64,000 bases of DNA from contig NZ_JACVMU010000006.1 of assembly GCF_014529985.1 (NCBI RefSeq), positions 248,001 through 312,000 of the forward strand, written 5' to 3'. A program made the position numbers and the translations under genes. This document shows, one piece after another, positions 1 through 8,927 of the stretch. Below the pieces are notes generated by a model. That model was not told the origin of the DNA. It did not search any database and saw only the letters and a list, made by a program, of their open reading frames with translations. Each line of letters opens with the position of its first letter. Position 1 is the first letter of the stretch. Source of the stretch: Leucobacter sp. cx-42. Its GTDB lineage: Bacteria; Actinomycetota; Actinomycetes; Actinomycetales; Microbacteriaceae.

Positions 1-235
1 TCGGATATCCGTTCTTAATACCCGGGGCTTGCGTCCGAAACCTACTGCCAGCCTGACCTCAGGCAAAAGGAGTTCCTTTTCAGGAACACACGGACAGCAC
101 TTTGAGCCATGATTTGGACGCGTCGTGCGTTATAATATTCGTCTAGGATTTCATGCTCAGCCAAGCCACAACCGCATCAGAGCATCCGTTGGATAGCTAT
201 TCTTCCCCAGATTTGCGTGCTCCTCGCATTCGTGG

Positions 236-1288
236 TCAGGGAAGCCAAATACTCAATGGAGCTGGGTCACCGGTCAATCGCGTCCAATAAGCGTGACCGA
301 GCGCTAGCCCCACAGACGTTAATGTCATCCGGTTAATTCCGTTTCGTTCGTCCTCCCAAATATTACGAAGAGGCGCCAAAGCTGGCACGTGTTCCACTAC
401 CTCATCAGCGATCTCGCTCTCGGTCATCTGTCCGAGAGCGAGGATTCGTTTTAGATCTTGAATTTGTATACTCAGTCCAAGCTCCGCGGCGATTTTTTCT
501 AGGCCTTGGTCAGTGAGAAGCACCAATTGAGTTCGAGCATGATCGCGCATGGCTGGCGTCACAAGGTCGCGAGATTTCAGCTCGCTAAGAAACTCCGGCT
601 CAATTTCAGACTCAGAGAATCCTCTTGTATAGAGGCCTTCATTTCCAGAACTAATTGCCTTTCCAAAGCTCTTCGATGAGATACTGAGCGTGCCCGCTCC
701 GACATATTCAATATGCTGGTAGTCAGCATGACCGGGCGGAATATCTACACCGATATCTGAGACGTTTCGTCTAAGTATTGAGTAAAGACTCTCCGCAGTC
801 TTAACGTCGAGTAGCCGTACGTATCTAAGATAAAAAACCCATGCAATGGCGCGCCTCTGTTGTTCAGTTAGCTTCGAGGCAGATGAAATCGCCTCGTTTA
901 GAGCCAGAGTGCGCAAGTTTCGCTGATCCTCGTTTACTCGCGAGGCAAGAAGATCTACGAGTGCCGTCCGAAGGTCTGCTTCCCCCGACCGTGCAAACTC
1001 TTTTTGCGCTTCAAATACAACGGTTTGAACGTCAGGATCCGCCAGCTGGTGTACTCGCTCAGGATTCTCGGCTTCAAGTTTGGCAAGAAACTCAGAGGTG
1101 AGAGTTTCAGCTCTCTGCAAGGCCAGAGATTGCGCAACGCCTGCGAGCTCGATTGCATTACTCCGAAAAACATCAAGAGCAACTTCTCGAGCTTCATTGA
1201 CGGTCAGACCATGAAAATGCATGTCCTTCCCTGCTTGATAATTCGCTGAGCCTGGCCCTGCTTCTTGCTGCTGGCTACGCTTACTCAT
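236..1288 (-). CDS. LPO_1073/Vpar_1526-like family protein
   Basis: A 350-residue soluble protein. Its N-terminus carries a Gly/Ser-rich stretch followed by ANYQAGKDM (residues 16-24), then a helical region with QKEFARSGEADLRTALVDLL near residue 95. From memory this pattern (an N-x-QAG-x-D motif, then a long helical domain containing a 'QKEYA.TGD.DL..LLVDLL' block) is that of the LPO_1073/Vpar_1526 family, whose function is not known. Its start overlaps the stop of the upstream membrane-protein gene by 8 bases (ATGAGTAA), so the two are very likely co-transcribed and translationally coupled. The upstream partner carries the same NYQAG-type motif at its C-terminus. Codon use is less GC-biased than in the core genes further right. 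The reading frame is secure; the family call is by eye. Confidence 0.75.
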   Translation of the reverse strand: MSKRSQQQEAGPGSANYQAGKDMHFHGLTVNEAREVALDVFRSNAIELAGVAQSLALQRAETLTSEFLAKLEAENPERVHQLADPDVQTVVFEAQKEFARSGEADLRTALVDLLASRVNEDQRNLRTLALNEAISSASKLTEQQRRAIAWVFYLRYVRLLDVKTAESLYSILRRNVSDIGVDIPPGHADYQHIEYVGAGTLSISSKSFGKAISSGNEGLYTRGFSESEIEPEFLSELKSRDLVTPAMRDHARTQLVLLTDQGLEKIAAELGLSIQIQDLKRILALGQMTESEIADEVVEHVPALAPLRNIWEDERNGINRMTLTSVGLALGHAYWTRLTGDPAPLSIWLP

Positions 1289-1592
1289 CGATATGCGGTC
1301 CTCCGATTACCATGTCCCGGCCTGCCTGGTAATTCTTCGATCCGTGACCGCCATGCTGTCGCAAACTATTGCTTTGTGGATCACGTTTGAACAAGCCGAC
1401 GAGCAACAATCCCAGGCCCGAGGCTGTGACTGTCAGGGCGACCATTCCTGGCCACGAGAAGAACGAGACTTTTGCTTCGAGTGAATAGATGTAATAGGCG
1501 ACCCCTAGCGTTCCCCCTAGCCCCATTACGATGCCACCCAACGAGAAGAACCTTTCTGAAATACTCACAAAGTCAAGCGTAACTACAGGCAT
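1281..1592 (-). CDS. Small two-helix membrane protein with C-terminal NYQAGRDM motif
   Basis: A 103-residue protein with two predicted membrane segments (about residues 15-36 and 48-67), a basic stretch (KRDPQ) and a soluble tail. The tail contains GSKNYQAGRDMVIGG, close to the motif at the N-terminus of the protein encoded immediately downstream (GSANYQAGKDMHFHG). The ATG at 1592 opens the frame and the stop overlaps the next ATG by 8 bases. I do not recognise a family. The shared motif and overlap suggest that the two proteins act together, the small one perhaps bringing the larger one to the membrane; that role is inference. Confidence 0.6.
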   Translation of the reverse strand: MPVVTLDFVSISERFFSLGGIVMGLGGTLGVAYYIYSLEAKVSFFSWPGMVALTVTASGLGLLLVGLFKRDPQSNSLRQHGGHGSKNYQAGRDMVIGGPHIDE

Positions 1593-2044
1593 CCTTCTGA
1601 TAGAGAGCCGACACGAACATCATGGTTTCCGGCCGGTGCTTACATAGAATAAAGAAGTCTACTTCACTTCTAGTGGAGTGGAATATACATCGGAGTTAGG
1701 ACTCTATTCGTTATCGCCGAGAACGTCCGCCTCTTCATCGACGAGGTGCTCAAGTCCAAACCAGATCGATTTCCAAGATGGCTTGACCTAAGCTGAGCAG
1801 GCCCAACCGAAGCCATCAGCCCTTCGAGCTTTGCGATCTGAAATGACCTCTAGCCACAGCCGATGATTGCGAGTTCACCTTGCCCTCTCGGCTTGGGTAC
1901 AACCGACCCCTAAAGCGCCACTTCGAACACATTTACGTCATTCGACCTACGGAATTCCGAGACCAAAACTCGCACAATTACTTAGTCGGGCATCGCCAGC
2001 CCGCCTGAAGATTGCTCGGCCTCGCGCCGGTGCGTGAAAGGTCA
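1593..2044. other. Intergenic stretch with a possible gene remnant
   Basis: No complete gene is visible. Bases 1674-1796 on the plus strand are open and end in TGA, reading ...LFVIAENVRLFIDEVLKSK... without a start codon. This looks like the 3' end of a lost gene, but I cannot name it. The rest shows no repeat or RNA that I recognise; the promoter of the permease gene should lie towards the right end. Confidence 0.3.
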
Positions 2045-3430
2045 ATGATGCCCACTAGTTCCCCAAGTTCCTCACCGACGACGGCTGCGACGGCGAGCGC
2101 GCCCGCTCCCTCACTCGTGAAAACTCTCGGCCTCACCGGCGCAGTGGGCTTCGGTCTCGCGTACATGATGCCTATGGCGTCGTTCACGACGTACGGCGTC
2201 GTGAACACCATGACCGAGGGCGCGATTGTCACCTCATACGTTGTGACGCTCATCGCGATGCTCTTCACCGCGTCGAGCTACGCGTCGATGGCCGGCGCCT
2301 TCCCCACGACGGGCGCCGCCTACACCTACACGCGCAAGTCGCTCGGTGGGCACATTGGATTCCTCGGTGGCTGGACGATCCTGCTTGACTACGTTCTACT
2401 ACCGATGATGGCGTACCTCGTCATCGGCATCTATATGGCTGCGGCAGTACCCGCGATCCCGCAGCAGGTGTGGATCATCATCGCCATCATCGCGGTCACC
2501 GTCTTGAATTCGCTCGGCGTGAAACTCCTCTCGGGTGTGAGCAACGCAATCGTGGCGGCGCAGGTGATCTTCGTGGCGCTCTTCCTCGTGCTCGCGTCAA
2601 CGACCGCCGCTGGCAATGAGATCCCCTCGATCTTCGACGTGGTGTTCGGCGGCAATACGGAGACTGCGCTCGTGCTGGCCGGATCCGCCGTCCTTTGCTA
2701 CTCGTTCTTGGGATTCGACGCCGTATCTTCGCTCGCCGAGGAGACGAAGAATGCGAAGCGGAACATTCCGCGGGCGATCATGCTCGTGACGCTCATCGGC
2801 GGACTCCTCTTTATTGTGGTTTCGGCGCTCTCGAACCTCGCGGTGCCGGACTGGACGAGTTACTCGAGCCCGGATTCCGCGGCGAATGACATCACCTTCG
2901 CGGTCGGCGGCAAGTGGTTCGAGATCTTCTTCACCGCTGCATTCGTCGCCGGCTGCTTCGGCGCCGTCATGGCCCAGCAGGCCACCGCATCGCGCCTGCT
3001 GTTCTCGATGGGACGCGACGGCGTACTCCCCCGCGCGCTCTTCGGCGTGCTGCACCCGAAGTTCAAGACCCCGGTGCGCGCGACCATGTTCATCTCGGTC
3101 ATCGGCCTCGTCTCGCTGTTCATCGACATGAACGCGGCGGCCTCGCTCATCAACTTCGGCGCGCTCACGGCGTTCTCGCTCGTGAATCTGTCGGTCATCA
3201 AGCACTTCTTCATCGACCAGAAGCGCCGCGCTGGCTTCGACTTCGTGCGATTCTTGGTGCTTCCGCTCATTGGCTTCGCGCTCTCGGCCTGGCTCTGGAC
3301 GAGCCTCGACGGCATGGCAATGACCGTCGGCCTCATCTGGCTCGGCCTCGGCCTCGCCTACCTGGTCTGGCTGACTCGTGGCTTCCGGCGCCAGCCGCCC
3401 GAGCTCGAACTCAACAACGCGGCTGAGTAA
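2045..3430 (+). CDS. APC-superfamily amino acid/polyamine permease
   Basis: About 461 residues with roughly twelve hydrophobic segments. The first carries LTGAVGFGLAYMMPMASF, followed by AFPTTGAAYTYTRKSLGG, which are the APC-family TM1 glycine-rich loop and TM2-3 signature. It should import amino acids or polyamines by proton symport; the substrate cannot be read from sequence. The ATGATG at 2045/2048 is preferred over the upstream TTG at 2012 because GAAAGG sits at 2036-2041. A strong inverted repeat at 3461-3513 follows the stop. The last 90 bases of this gene recur at 5479-5568, so a second copy of this gene or its 3' end once lay downstream. Confidence 0.85.
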   Translation: MMPTSSPSSSPTTAATASAPAPSLVKTLGLTGAVGFGLAYMMPMASFTTYGVVNTMTEGAIVTSYVVTLIAMLFTASSYASMAGAFPTTGAAYTYTRKSLGGHIGFLGGWTILLDYVLLPMMAYLVIGIYMAAAVPAIPQQVWIIIAIIAVTVLNSLGVKLLSGVSNAIVAAQVIFVALFLVLASTTAAGNEIPSIFDVVFGGNTETALVLAGSAVLCYSFLGFDAVSSLAEETKNAKRNIPRAIMLVTLIGGLLFIVVSALSNLAVPDWTSYSSPDSAANDITFAVGGKWFEIFFTAAFVAGCFGAVMAQQATASRLLFSMGRDGVLPRALFGVLHPKFKTPVRATMFISVIGLVSLFIDMNAAASLINFGALTAFSLVNLSVIKHFFIDQKRRAGFDFVRFLVLPLIGFALSAWLWTSLDGMAMTVGLIWLGLGLAYLVWLTRGFRRQPPELELNNAAE

Positions 3431-3460
3431 GGCGGCGGATCCCCAACACCCAATCGGTCG

Positions 3461-3513
3461 CTCACCGGCTGGGCTCGTTGTCGAATATTCGATGTACGAG
3501 CCCAGCCGGTGAG
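3461..3513 (+). terminator. Long hairpin terminator after the permease gene
   Basis: A perfect 18-base inverted repeat (3461-3478 with 3496-3513, starting CTCACCGGCTGGG) encloses a 17-base loop that itself contains the palindrome TCGAATATTCGA. It lies 30 bases after the permease stop and just before the convergent gene at 3526, so it probably works in both directions. Confidence 0.7.
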
Positions 3514-3525
3514 TGCTATTTGGAT

Positions 3526-3843
3526 TCAGGATGCTTCGTAGTCGCTATCTGACCCTTCTCCGCCAGGACAAGAACTCGTAAGGGCTCTCAAGATGCCATA
3601 GTTGAGAACGAACCCGGTGATAAGGGGAGCCACCACGAGAACCAGGTATTGGAGCCACAGGGGCGAGATCCAGGGTTCATCGATCAGGCTGAGGGATGTG
3701 CCGATGATCATGACTCCCATGACCAACAAAAGCAAGCCAGGAAAACTCTGTTCCTCAGATTCTCTCGTGCAAAGCGAGAAACTCAGCAGAAACGCAAACA
3801 TAAGGCTTGCTCCTGCAAGCCCGATTCCCATGAAGATATCCAT
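3526..3843 (-). CDS. Small multi-helix membrane protein
   Basis: About 105 residues from ATG 3843. There are three or four hydrophobic segments (MGIGLAGASLMFAFLLSF, LLLLVMGVMIIGTSLSLI, LQYLVLVVAPLITGFVL) and an acidic, Ser-rich tail. A TTG at 3879 would give a longer form overlapping the upstream gene, but ATG 3843 lies just after that gene's TAA (3849-3851), which is typical operon spacing. No family is recognised. It follows a secreted protein of unknown function and may be its partner or an immunity-type membrane protein; that is speculation. Confidence 0.55.
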   Translation of the reverse strand: MDIFMGIGLAGASLMFAFLLSFSLCTRESEEQSFPGLLLLVMGVMIIGTSLSLIDEPWISPLWLQYLVLVVAPLITGFVLNYGILRALTSSCPGGEGSDSDYEAS

Positions 3844-3848
3844 GCGAG

Positions 3849-5132
3849 TTACCAGCGGGCCCTGAAGAGGTTGTAACAACCACCAAGCCCAAGCGAGCCG
3901 ACGATTACCGAGCTTATGCCTCCGACGAGTTTCCCGATCGTTCTGATTTGGTATGTCGACAGACTCGACCGGTTCCTCACGAATCTCTCCATATACCTGA
4001 GCACACTTTTCATGCTGTTACCAAGAGCACGGTATGCCTGAAGTACGGTTTTAGCTGATTTGATGATTCGCTCCGCTTTGGCGAATGCTGCAACAACTTT
4101 GGCCGCCCCGAAGGCAAGCGTCCCCAGTTGCGCAGCACACACGGCAGAGGTACCGATGACCCACCACAATGCCGGGTCGGCGGTTACTGGAAATACTGCG
4201 CCACGCAAGTCAACTACTTGCGTTAGGGTTTCTCCACTTAATTCGTATCGGGTTGGAAGCGCCTTACCTTTCGCGTCGATTGCCCAAGGCACCCCGACCT
4301 TGGCCAGCTGCTGAGTTTCGCTAGCCACCTCCATTTTCGCTGGTGCAATCTGCTCAAGTTCCGCAGCTTGGGATTCTGACAGCTGTTGATCGTCTTTCAA
4401 ATCGATGAGGGCAGCATCCACGGCGTCGCTAATTCGTTTCTCTTCACCAGCAAGGGGCCGCTCAATTTCAACGTCCTGCTCGATAGCGATAGACCCATCA
4501 GCTATCTCCACCATTCGCGAATCCAACGGAAGCTCAAATTCAAAGGACATTCTTCCTTCTGCTGCCTCGTCGTTGAAGATCGCTACCAGTTGTGCCCCAT
4601 TTTCAGTGGCTCGCGTAACGATATCTGCTTCGTTTACTTCACCCGTCTGGACTGAGGATCCAACCGAGATCGCACCACTATTGAACCTGCCAGTTGCTCT
4701 AATCCCAATCTCATCGCCCAAATTTGAAGAAAGCAGGGCTGTCCCGTCCGGAGCGATCTCTACGGTGCTGCCATTTTCAGCGACCGCACTTTCCAAGGCA
4801 CCGTCGGTCTCAATTGGAATTGAATCTTGAAGCGAAGCTGCATCGGCCAACCTCGCAGCTGTTTCCTGTTTCTCCTTCTCATAAGCCTCTGCGCTGGCCG
4901 AAATCACCTGAAGATCATTCGCGGCACCATTCATCTCCTTTGGGGTTCCCCGGCTAAGGGCACCTATGGTCTCTGCCCCCTCGAAGGCGTCATCCGATTT
5001 TGCTGCCAAAGCTGGTCCGGAGATCATTGATACCGAGAGCGCTACTGCAATCAGCACACCTAACGTCTGTCTTAAAAGGGCGCTGCTCCTCGCCTGAGGC
5101 TCTTGTGTGCAGTACTGCTGTCTTCGATGCAT
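3849..5132 (-). CDS. Secreted protein of unknown function with C-terminal hydrophobic domain
   Basis: 427 residues from ATG 5132, chosen because AGAGGA stands about six bases upstream and because it begins a proper signal peptide (basic start, LGVLIAVALSVSMISGPALA, cleavage after ALA). The middle (about 40-290) is acidic and Ser/Glu-rich. Then comes GAVFPVTADPALWWVIG, resembling the 'YPV.ADPTWWW' box that precedes C-terminal domains in many secreted actinobacterial proteins of unknown role. The last 130 residues are Gly/Ala-rich and amphipathic (FGAAKVVAAFAKAERIIKSA and a Gly-rich end). The box could join a propeptide-like part to a small effector domain, but no function is established. Base composition is visibly less GC-rich than in the flanking permease and surface protein, suggesting acquired DNA. 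Confidence 0.6.
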   Translation of the reverse strand: MHRRQQYCTQEPQARSSALLRQTLGVLIAVALSVSMISGPALAAKSDDAFEGAETIGALSRGTPKEMNGAANDLQVISASAEAYEKEKQETAARLADAASLQDSIPIETDGALESAVAENGSTVEIAPDGTALLSSNLGDEIGIRATGRFNSGAISVGSSVQTGEVNEADIVTRATENGAQLVAIFNDEAAEGRMSFEFELPLDSRMVEIADGSIAIEQDVEIERPLAGEEKRISDAVDAALIDLKDDQQLSESQAAELEQIAPAKMEVASETQQLAKVGVPWAIDAKGKALPTRYELSGETLTQVVDLRGAVFPVTADPALWWVIGTSAVCAAQLGTLAFGAAKVVAAFAKAERIIKSAKTVLQAYRALGNSMKSVLRYMERFVRNRSSLSTYQIRTIGKLVGGISSVIVGSLGLGGCYNLFRARW

Positions 5133-5478
5133 TTGTTTCCTCTTCAAGTGATGAATTTCCACCAGCAATCCATAGATCAACGGCCACCACGTGGGGAAAT
5201 AGGCCAAACAAGCCGGAATTACCGTTCAATGAAAAAATCTGCTGTCGCCTGGATTGAACTCGGGGTTGGGCTCACAAAAGTAGTGAGACAAGCCATGAAC
5301 CAACTCGATGTTCCGCGGAATGACGCAAACCTGATGTGCTTTGTCTTCATCCGTGAGTTTCGAAGCTTGCCCCCACTGGTGAATCAGCATTACTGCACTT
5401 CTCATTCAGCATTTCTCACATTCAACGTCTCACACCAATTCGGAAAAGGTTGAACGGGCTGACGACGTCCCCGAGACG

Positions 5479-5568
5479 CTCGGCCTCGGCCTCGCCTACC
5501 TGGTGTGGCCGACCCGTGGCTTCCGCCGCCAGCCGCCCGAGCTCGAGCTCAACAACGCGGCTGAGTAG
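5479..5568 (+). pseudogene. Orphan copy of the 3' end of the APC permease gene
   Basis: Ninety bases match the last 90 bases of the permease gene (3341-3430) at 84 positions with no gaps. They encode the same C-terminus (LGLGLAYLVW, then P in place of L, then TRGFRRQPPELELNNAAE and a stop). Homology stops abruptly at 5479, where the preceding DNA is the AT-richer insert. The remnant is followed by its own hairpin (5599-5633). It is the end of a second or displaced permease gene, not a functional ORF. Confidence 0.85.
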
Positions 5569-5598
5569 TCACACCCAACCCTCACTGAATACTCACTT

Positions 5599-5633
5599 CT
5601 GGTTCCTTGCGTACTCAAAGCGCAAGGAACCAG
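5599..5633 (+). terminator. Hairpin after the permease remnant
   Basis: A perfect 13-base stem (5599-5611 with 5621-5633, CTGGTTCCTTGCG) with a 9-base loop, 30 bases after the remnant's stop codon. Its sequence differs from the hairpin after the intact permease gene. No clear U-tract follows. Confidence 0.55.
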
Positions 5634-5731
5634 TGGGCAGGGAACGCTTTCTGGGTGATGCTGGAGTTGTGACGTGTGTCTGTTCCTATTTAGGACAACA
5701 GTTGGCACACGCGCGGGGAGGGATCGACACA

Positions 5732-7543
5732 ATGTCAGTTCAGGGAAGCATCACGAAGCGCACGAAGTTCACCGCGATCAGTGGAGCGCTCGCACTCGGC
5801 TTGCTCGGGGCAGGAGCAGGGGCGGGTGCCGTTACAACCATGGGTGCCACCGCGGCCGTCGCCGCACCACCGGCGCCGTCAGCGCTCTCAGCACCGCCTG
5901 CGGCCATCGGCCAAGATGGCCAGACGATCGTTGAGTTGTACGACATCATGGCTGCCGCAACCCCCACCCCGCAGGGACAGCTGGAACCCGGTATCGACGA
6001 TTCCTTCTACTCTGCACTCTGGTCTGGCAGCGCCCCAGGCGACTCACTCATCACCCGGTACTTCGAGAACGGCGACGCTCCGGTCGAGTGGAACACAAAC
6101 GATGCGCCTGGCGTGACTGGCAAGGTGTACTCGATCTCTACCGATGCTGCAGGCACGGTCTACTCGTTGAATCGTGGCGCCTCCGCCCCTGCTCCCTTCA
6201 CCATCTCGACGTGGCAGCCTGACGGCACCTTCGTCAAGGCCCAAGACTTCACCATTCCTGGCATCGTTTCGGGATACACGAACGGCATGGCGGTCACGGC
6301 GGCGGGCGACACCGCATACGTGCGCGTCGACCGCGCCGCGCCGACGAGCCTGAACGGCATCTGGGCGATTGATCTCGCGTCTGGCGACGTCACCCCGGTG
6401 GTGCAGAACCTTGCAGACACCGCAAACCCAGAGCAGTCGCCGTGGGTACAGGTCGATCACGTCACCGGCGCGATCGCCTTCAGTCTCGACATGCGTGAAA
6501 TGGGTGTCATTGCGGATCCCGCAAACGGCACCGTCCAGTCGTTCCCGACGAACGACCACATGATCCGCGGCATTGACATGACCCGCTACAGCGAAGGCAT
6601 CATCACCGTGAGCGGCGGCGGATACATCATGGATCTCAACACCGCGACCGGCGCCCTGACCACCACCCTGGGACTCCAGGACCTCGACTACTTCAATCCG
6701 TATGCCACTCGCGTCGGAACCGACGGCCGCACCTACATCAGCGGTTTCAGCCCCTGGGGCGTCCTACCCGTTGACGTCACGCTACTGAAGTCCGCTGAGA
6801 TTTCGTACCCCGAGACCACAGTCACCACGAACGTGTGCGCGGCGGATCCGATCACCCTCACCCCGACGCTCGCAGGCGCGCCCGCGCCAACGTGGGTGAG
6901 CGTCGCAGACGGCGAGCTGCCGGAAGGTCTCGAGCTTGACTCCGGCTCCGGTGTGATCTCCGGCACACCGTCCGCAGATGGCGCAGTGACCGTGCGCGCC
7001 GAGAACGGTGTGACGCTGGTGGCAGGATCCGCCCCCGATACCGCCCACCTCACCTTCGAAAGCGTCGAAGAGCCCGTAGCATTCGAGTCCGCACACACCC
7101 CGGCGGTGACCGGTACGCCGGCAATCGGTGAAACGCTCAGCGCGCAGGTGTCGGCTTGGGCACCAGCAGCGTCATTCAGCTACCAGTGGACGCGCGATGG
7201 CTCGCCGATCAGCAGCGCCACCGAAGCGACCTACACCGTCGTTGCGGTCGACGCGGGTGCTGAGATCGCCGTGACGGTGGTCGGCACCGCCGACTGCCGA
7301 ATTGCTGCGGAACTCAGCTCGCCGGCCGTCGTGATCGACGACGCGCTTGAGCCGCCGGTGAAGCCGGGCGGTACCACTGGACCCGGTAACGGTGCGAAGC
7401 CAGGCACCGGCACCGGTGCCACGCCAAATGCGCTCGCGCGCACGGGTAGCGACGGCCTCGCCTGGGGCGTCGCTGGCGCGGCCCTCCTCGCGGCGGCGGG
7501 TGCTTCGCTCATTGCGTGCCGCTCGGCGCTGCGTAGGCAGTAG
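5732..7543 (+). CDS. Secreted surface protein with Ig-like domains and LPXTG-like tail
   Basis: 603 residues from ATG 5732 (GGGGAGGGA eight bases upstream). A signal peptide with a Gly/Ala-rich core ends near residue 45. Residues about 60-330 contain WD/NHL-like beta strands (repeated 'D..G..Y' turns, as in a beta-propeller). Next come a putative Ig domain (WVSVADGELPEGLELD, GVISGTPSADG) and a second beta domain with YQWTRDGSPISSATEATYTV, as in actinobacterial wall proteins. The end is a Gly/Pro linker, LARTGSD, a hydrophobic helix and RRQ, which is a sorting signal of the LPXTG/LAXTG kind, so the protein should be attached to the wall by a sortase. The ligand is unknown. It is monocistronic as far as can be seen. 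Confidence 0.75.
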   Translation: MSVQGSITKRTKFTAISGALALGLLGAGAGAGAVTTMGATAAVAAPPAPSALSAPPAAIGQDGQTIVELYDIMAAATPTPQGQLEPGIDDSFYSALWSGSAPGDSLITRYFENGDAPVEWNTNDAPGVTGKVYSISTDAAGTVYSLNRGASAPAPFTISTWQPDGTFVKAQDFTIPGIVSGYTNGMAVTAAGDTAYVRVDRAAPTSLNGIWAIDLASGDVTPVVQNLADTANPEQSPWVQVDHVTGAIAFSLDMREMGVIADPANGTVQSFPTNDHMIRGIDMTRYSEGIITVSGGGYIMDLNTATGALTTTLGLQDLDYFNPYATRVGTDGRTYISGFSPWGVLPVDVTLLKSAEISYPETTVTTNVCAADPITLTPTLAGAPAPTWVSVADGELPEGLELDSGSGVISGTPSADGAVTVRAENGVTLVAGSAPDTAHLTFESVEEPVAFESAHTPAVTGTPAIGETLSAQVSAWAPAASFSYQWTRDGSPISSATEATYTVVAVDAGAEIAVTVVGTADCRIAAELSSPAVVIDDALEPPVKPGGTTGPGNGAKPGTGTGATPNALARTGSDGLAWGVAGAALLAAAGASLIACRSALRRQ

Positions 7544-7677
7544 CGGCACGGCAGCCTCAGAGGTTCTGGCAAAGCCAGTGCCAAGCGAACTGAGAACTGC
7601 CCTTGGCTTGACGTGCGTTGGCACCATTTGATCGTCATTTTCGTTTGGTGCCCCCAAACCGAAATAACCTTTCCGCC

Positions 7678-8895
7678 ATGACAGGAGCAACGAGCTGGCC
7701 AGCGCATCGCGTTGAAGTGCGTCCGTGGCGCCAGCAGACGCGCAGCGGCAACCGTGCTGACCGCACATTGACGTCGGTCAGCACGATGGTGCCGCCTTAT
7801 ATCGCAGCGCTCAATTTCATCCCGGGGCTGGAACTCACCGTCGCCTCAGAGCGTGCGCTACTGGCGGTGGCCCAGGTAGATGCCGAGGCTGAAGATCATT
7901 CCAGGGCAGTGAACCGCTTTCTCATTCGAAGCGAATCAGTCGCATCATCAAAGATCGAACAGATCTCGGCCTCCGCGATCGATTACGCCAAGGCGACCAC
8001 TGGGAATCGAAGTAATCCCTGCGCGACGAACATGGTGGCAGCGACGGAGGCGATCCACCAACTCATTGCTCGGGTGGGCCTGCACGGTTGCTTTACGCTC
8101 GATGAGATTCTGGGTGCGCACCGTGCACTCATGTTCAATGACCCGAGTGAGTCTCTCTACGCCGGGCGACTCCGAGACATGCAGAACTGGATCGGTGGAA
8201 GCGATCACTCCCCGCGCGACGCAATCCACGTACCGCCTGCGCCCGAGCATGTTCCACCACTGATGACTGATCTCATCGAGTACCTCAACCGTGAAGACGT
8301 CCCCATCATGGTGCAGGCGGCGATCGGGCATGCGCAGTTTGAATCGATCCACGGGTTTACCGACGGCAATGGGCGGATCGGTCGCGCGCTCGTCTCCGCC
8401 GTGCTGCATCGGCGCGGTGCAACACGAAATCTTGTCGTTCCAATTGCGAGCGGCCTGCTCGCCCAGCGCGACGCTTACTTTGCTGCGCTCATCGCCTATC
8501 GCGAAGGTGATCCCGAACCAATCATCCGTCTATTCGCCCGCTCAGCGGAGGCCGCAGCAGTCTGCTCCCGAGCCACAATTGAGCGGCTGAACGCATTGCC
8601 AGATCGGTGGCATCTGCAGCTGAAGCCGCGTTACGGCTCCGCAACGGAGCGACTGATCGCCGCGTTCTACGACGAGCCTGCCCTGACGTCAGAAGAGGCG
8701 CACTTCTATGCGGGCACCGCTTCTTCGAACACGAATCACGCGATCACGCAGCTTGAAGCGGCCGGCATCATCAAGGAGATCACCGGGCGTAAACGTGACA
8801 GGGTGTGGATCGCCATCGCAATCATGGAGGAGCTCGATCAGTTAGAGCAGCGGATTCACGCGGTGATGGCGGGGCGAGGTACTGATCCATCTTGA
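7678..8895 (+). CDS. Fic family protein (predicted AMP transferase)
   Basis: 405 residues from ATG 7678. The Fic core is clear: HGFTDGNGRIGR at about residue 225 matches HxFx(D/E)GNGRxxR, with Gly where Pro is most usual after the His. An upstream helix SSKIEQ (about residue 90) fits the [S/T]xxxE inhibitory motif of class II Fic proteins, which blocks ATP until relieved. The C-terminal region (about 320-400) looks like a winged helix, as in the common DUF4172/Fic/HTH architecture. Such proteins AMPylate a target on Ser/Thr/Tyr; the target cannot be inferred. A small membrane protein gene follows 32 bases later and may be co-transcribed. Confidence 0.85.
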   Translation: MTGATSWPAHRVEVRPWRQQTRSGNRADRTLTSVSTMVPPYIAALNFIPGLELTVASERALLAVAQVDAEAEDHSRAVNRFLIRSESVASSKIEQISASAIDYAKATTGNRSNPCATNMVAATEAIHQLIARVGLHGCFTLDEILGAHRALMFNDPSESLYAGRLRDMQNWIGGSDHSPRDAIHVPPAPEHVPPLMTDLIEYLNREDVPIMVQAAIGHAQFESIHGFTDGNGRIGRALVSAVLHRRGATRNLVVPIASGLLAQRDAYFAALIAYREGDPEPIIRLFARSAEAAAVCSRATIERLNALPDRWHLQLKPRYGSATERLIAAFYDEPALTSEEAHFYAGTASSNTNHAITQLEAAGIIKEITGRKRDRVWIAIAIMEELDQLEQRIHAVMAGRGTDPS

Positions 8896-8927
8896 TTCCA
8901 CACAACAAGACGAACAGATAGGTCAAA

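Noticed and set aside
5103-5453. Open frame on the plus strand between the insert and the permease remnant
   Set aside because: It overlaps the start of the secreted-protein gene, has no ribosome-binding site and its translation shows no ordered features.
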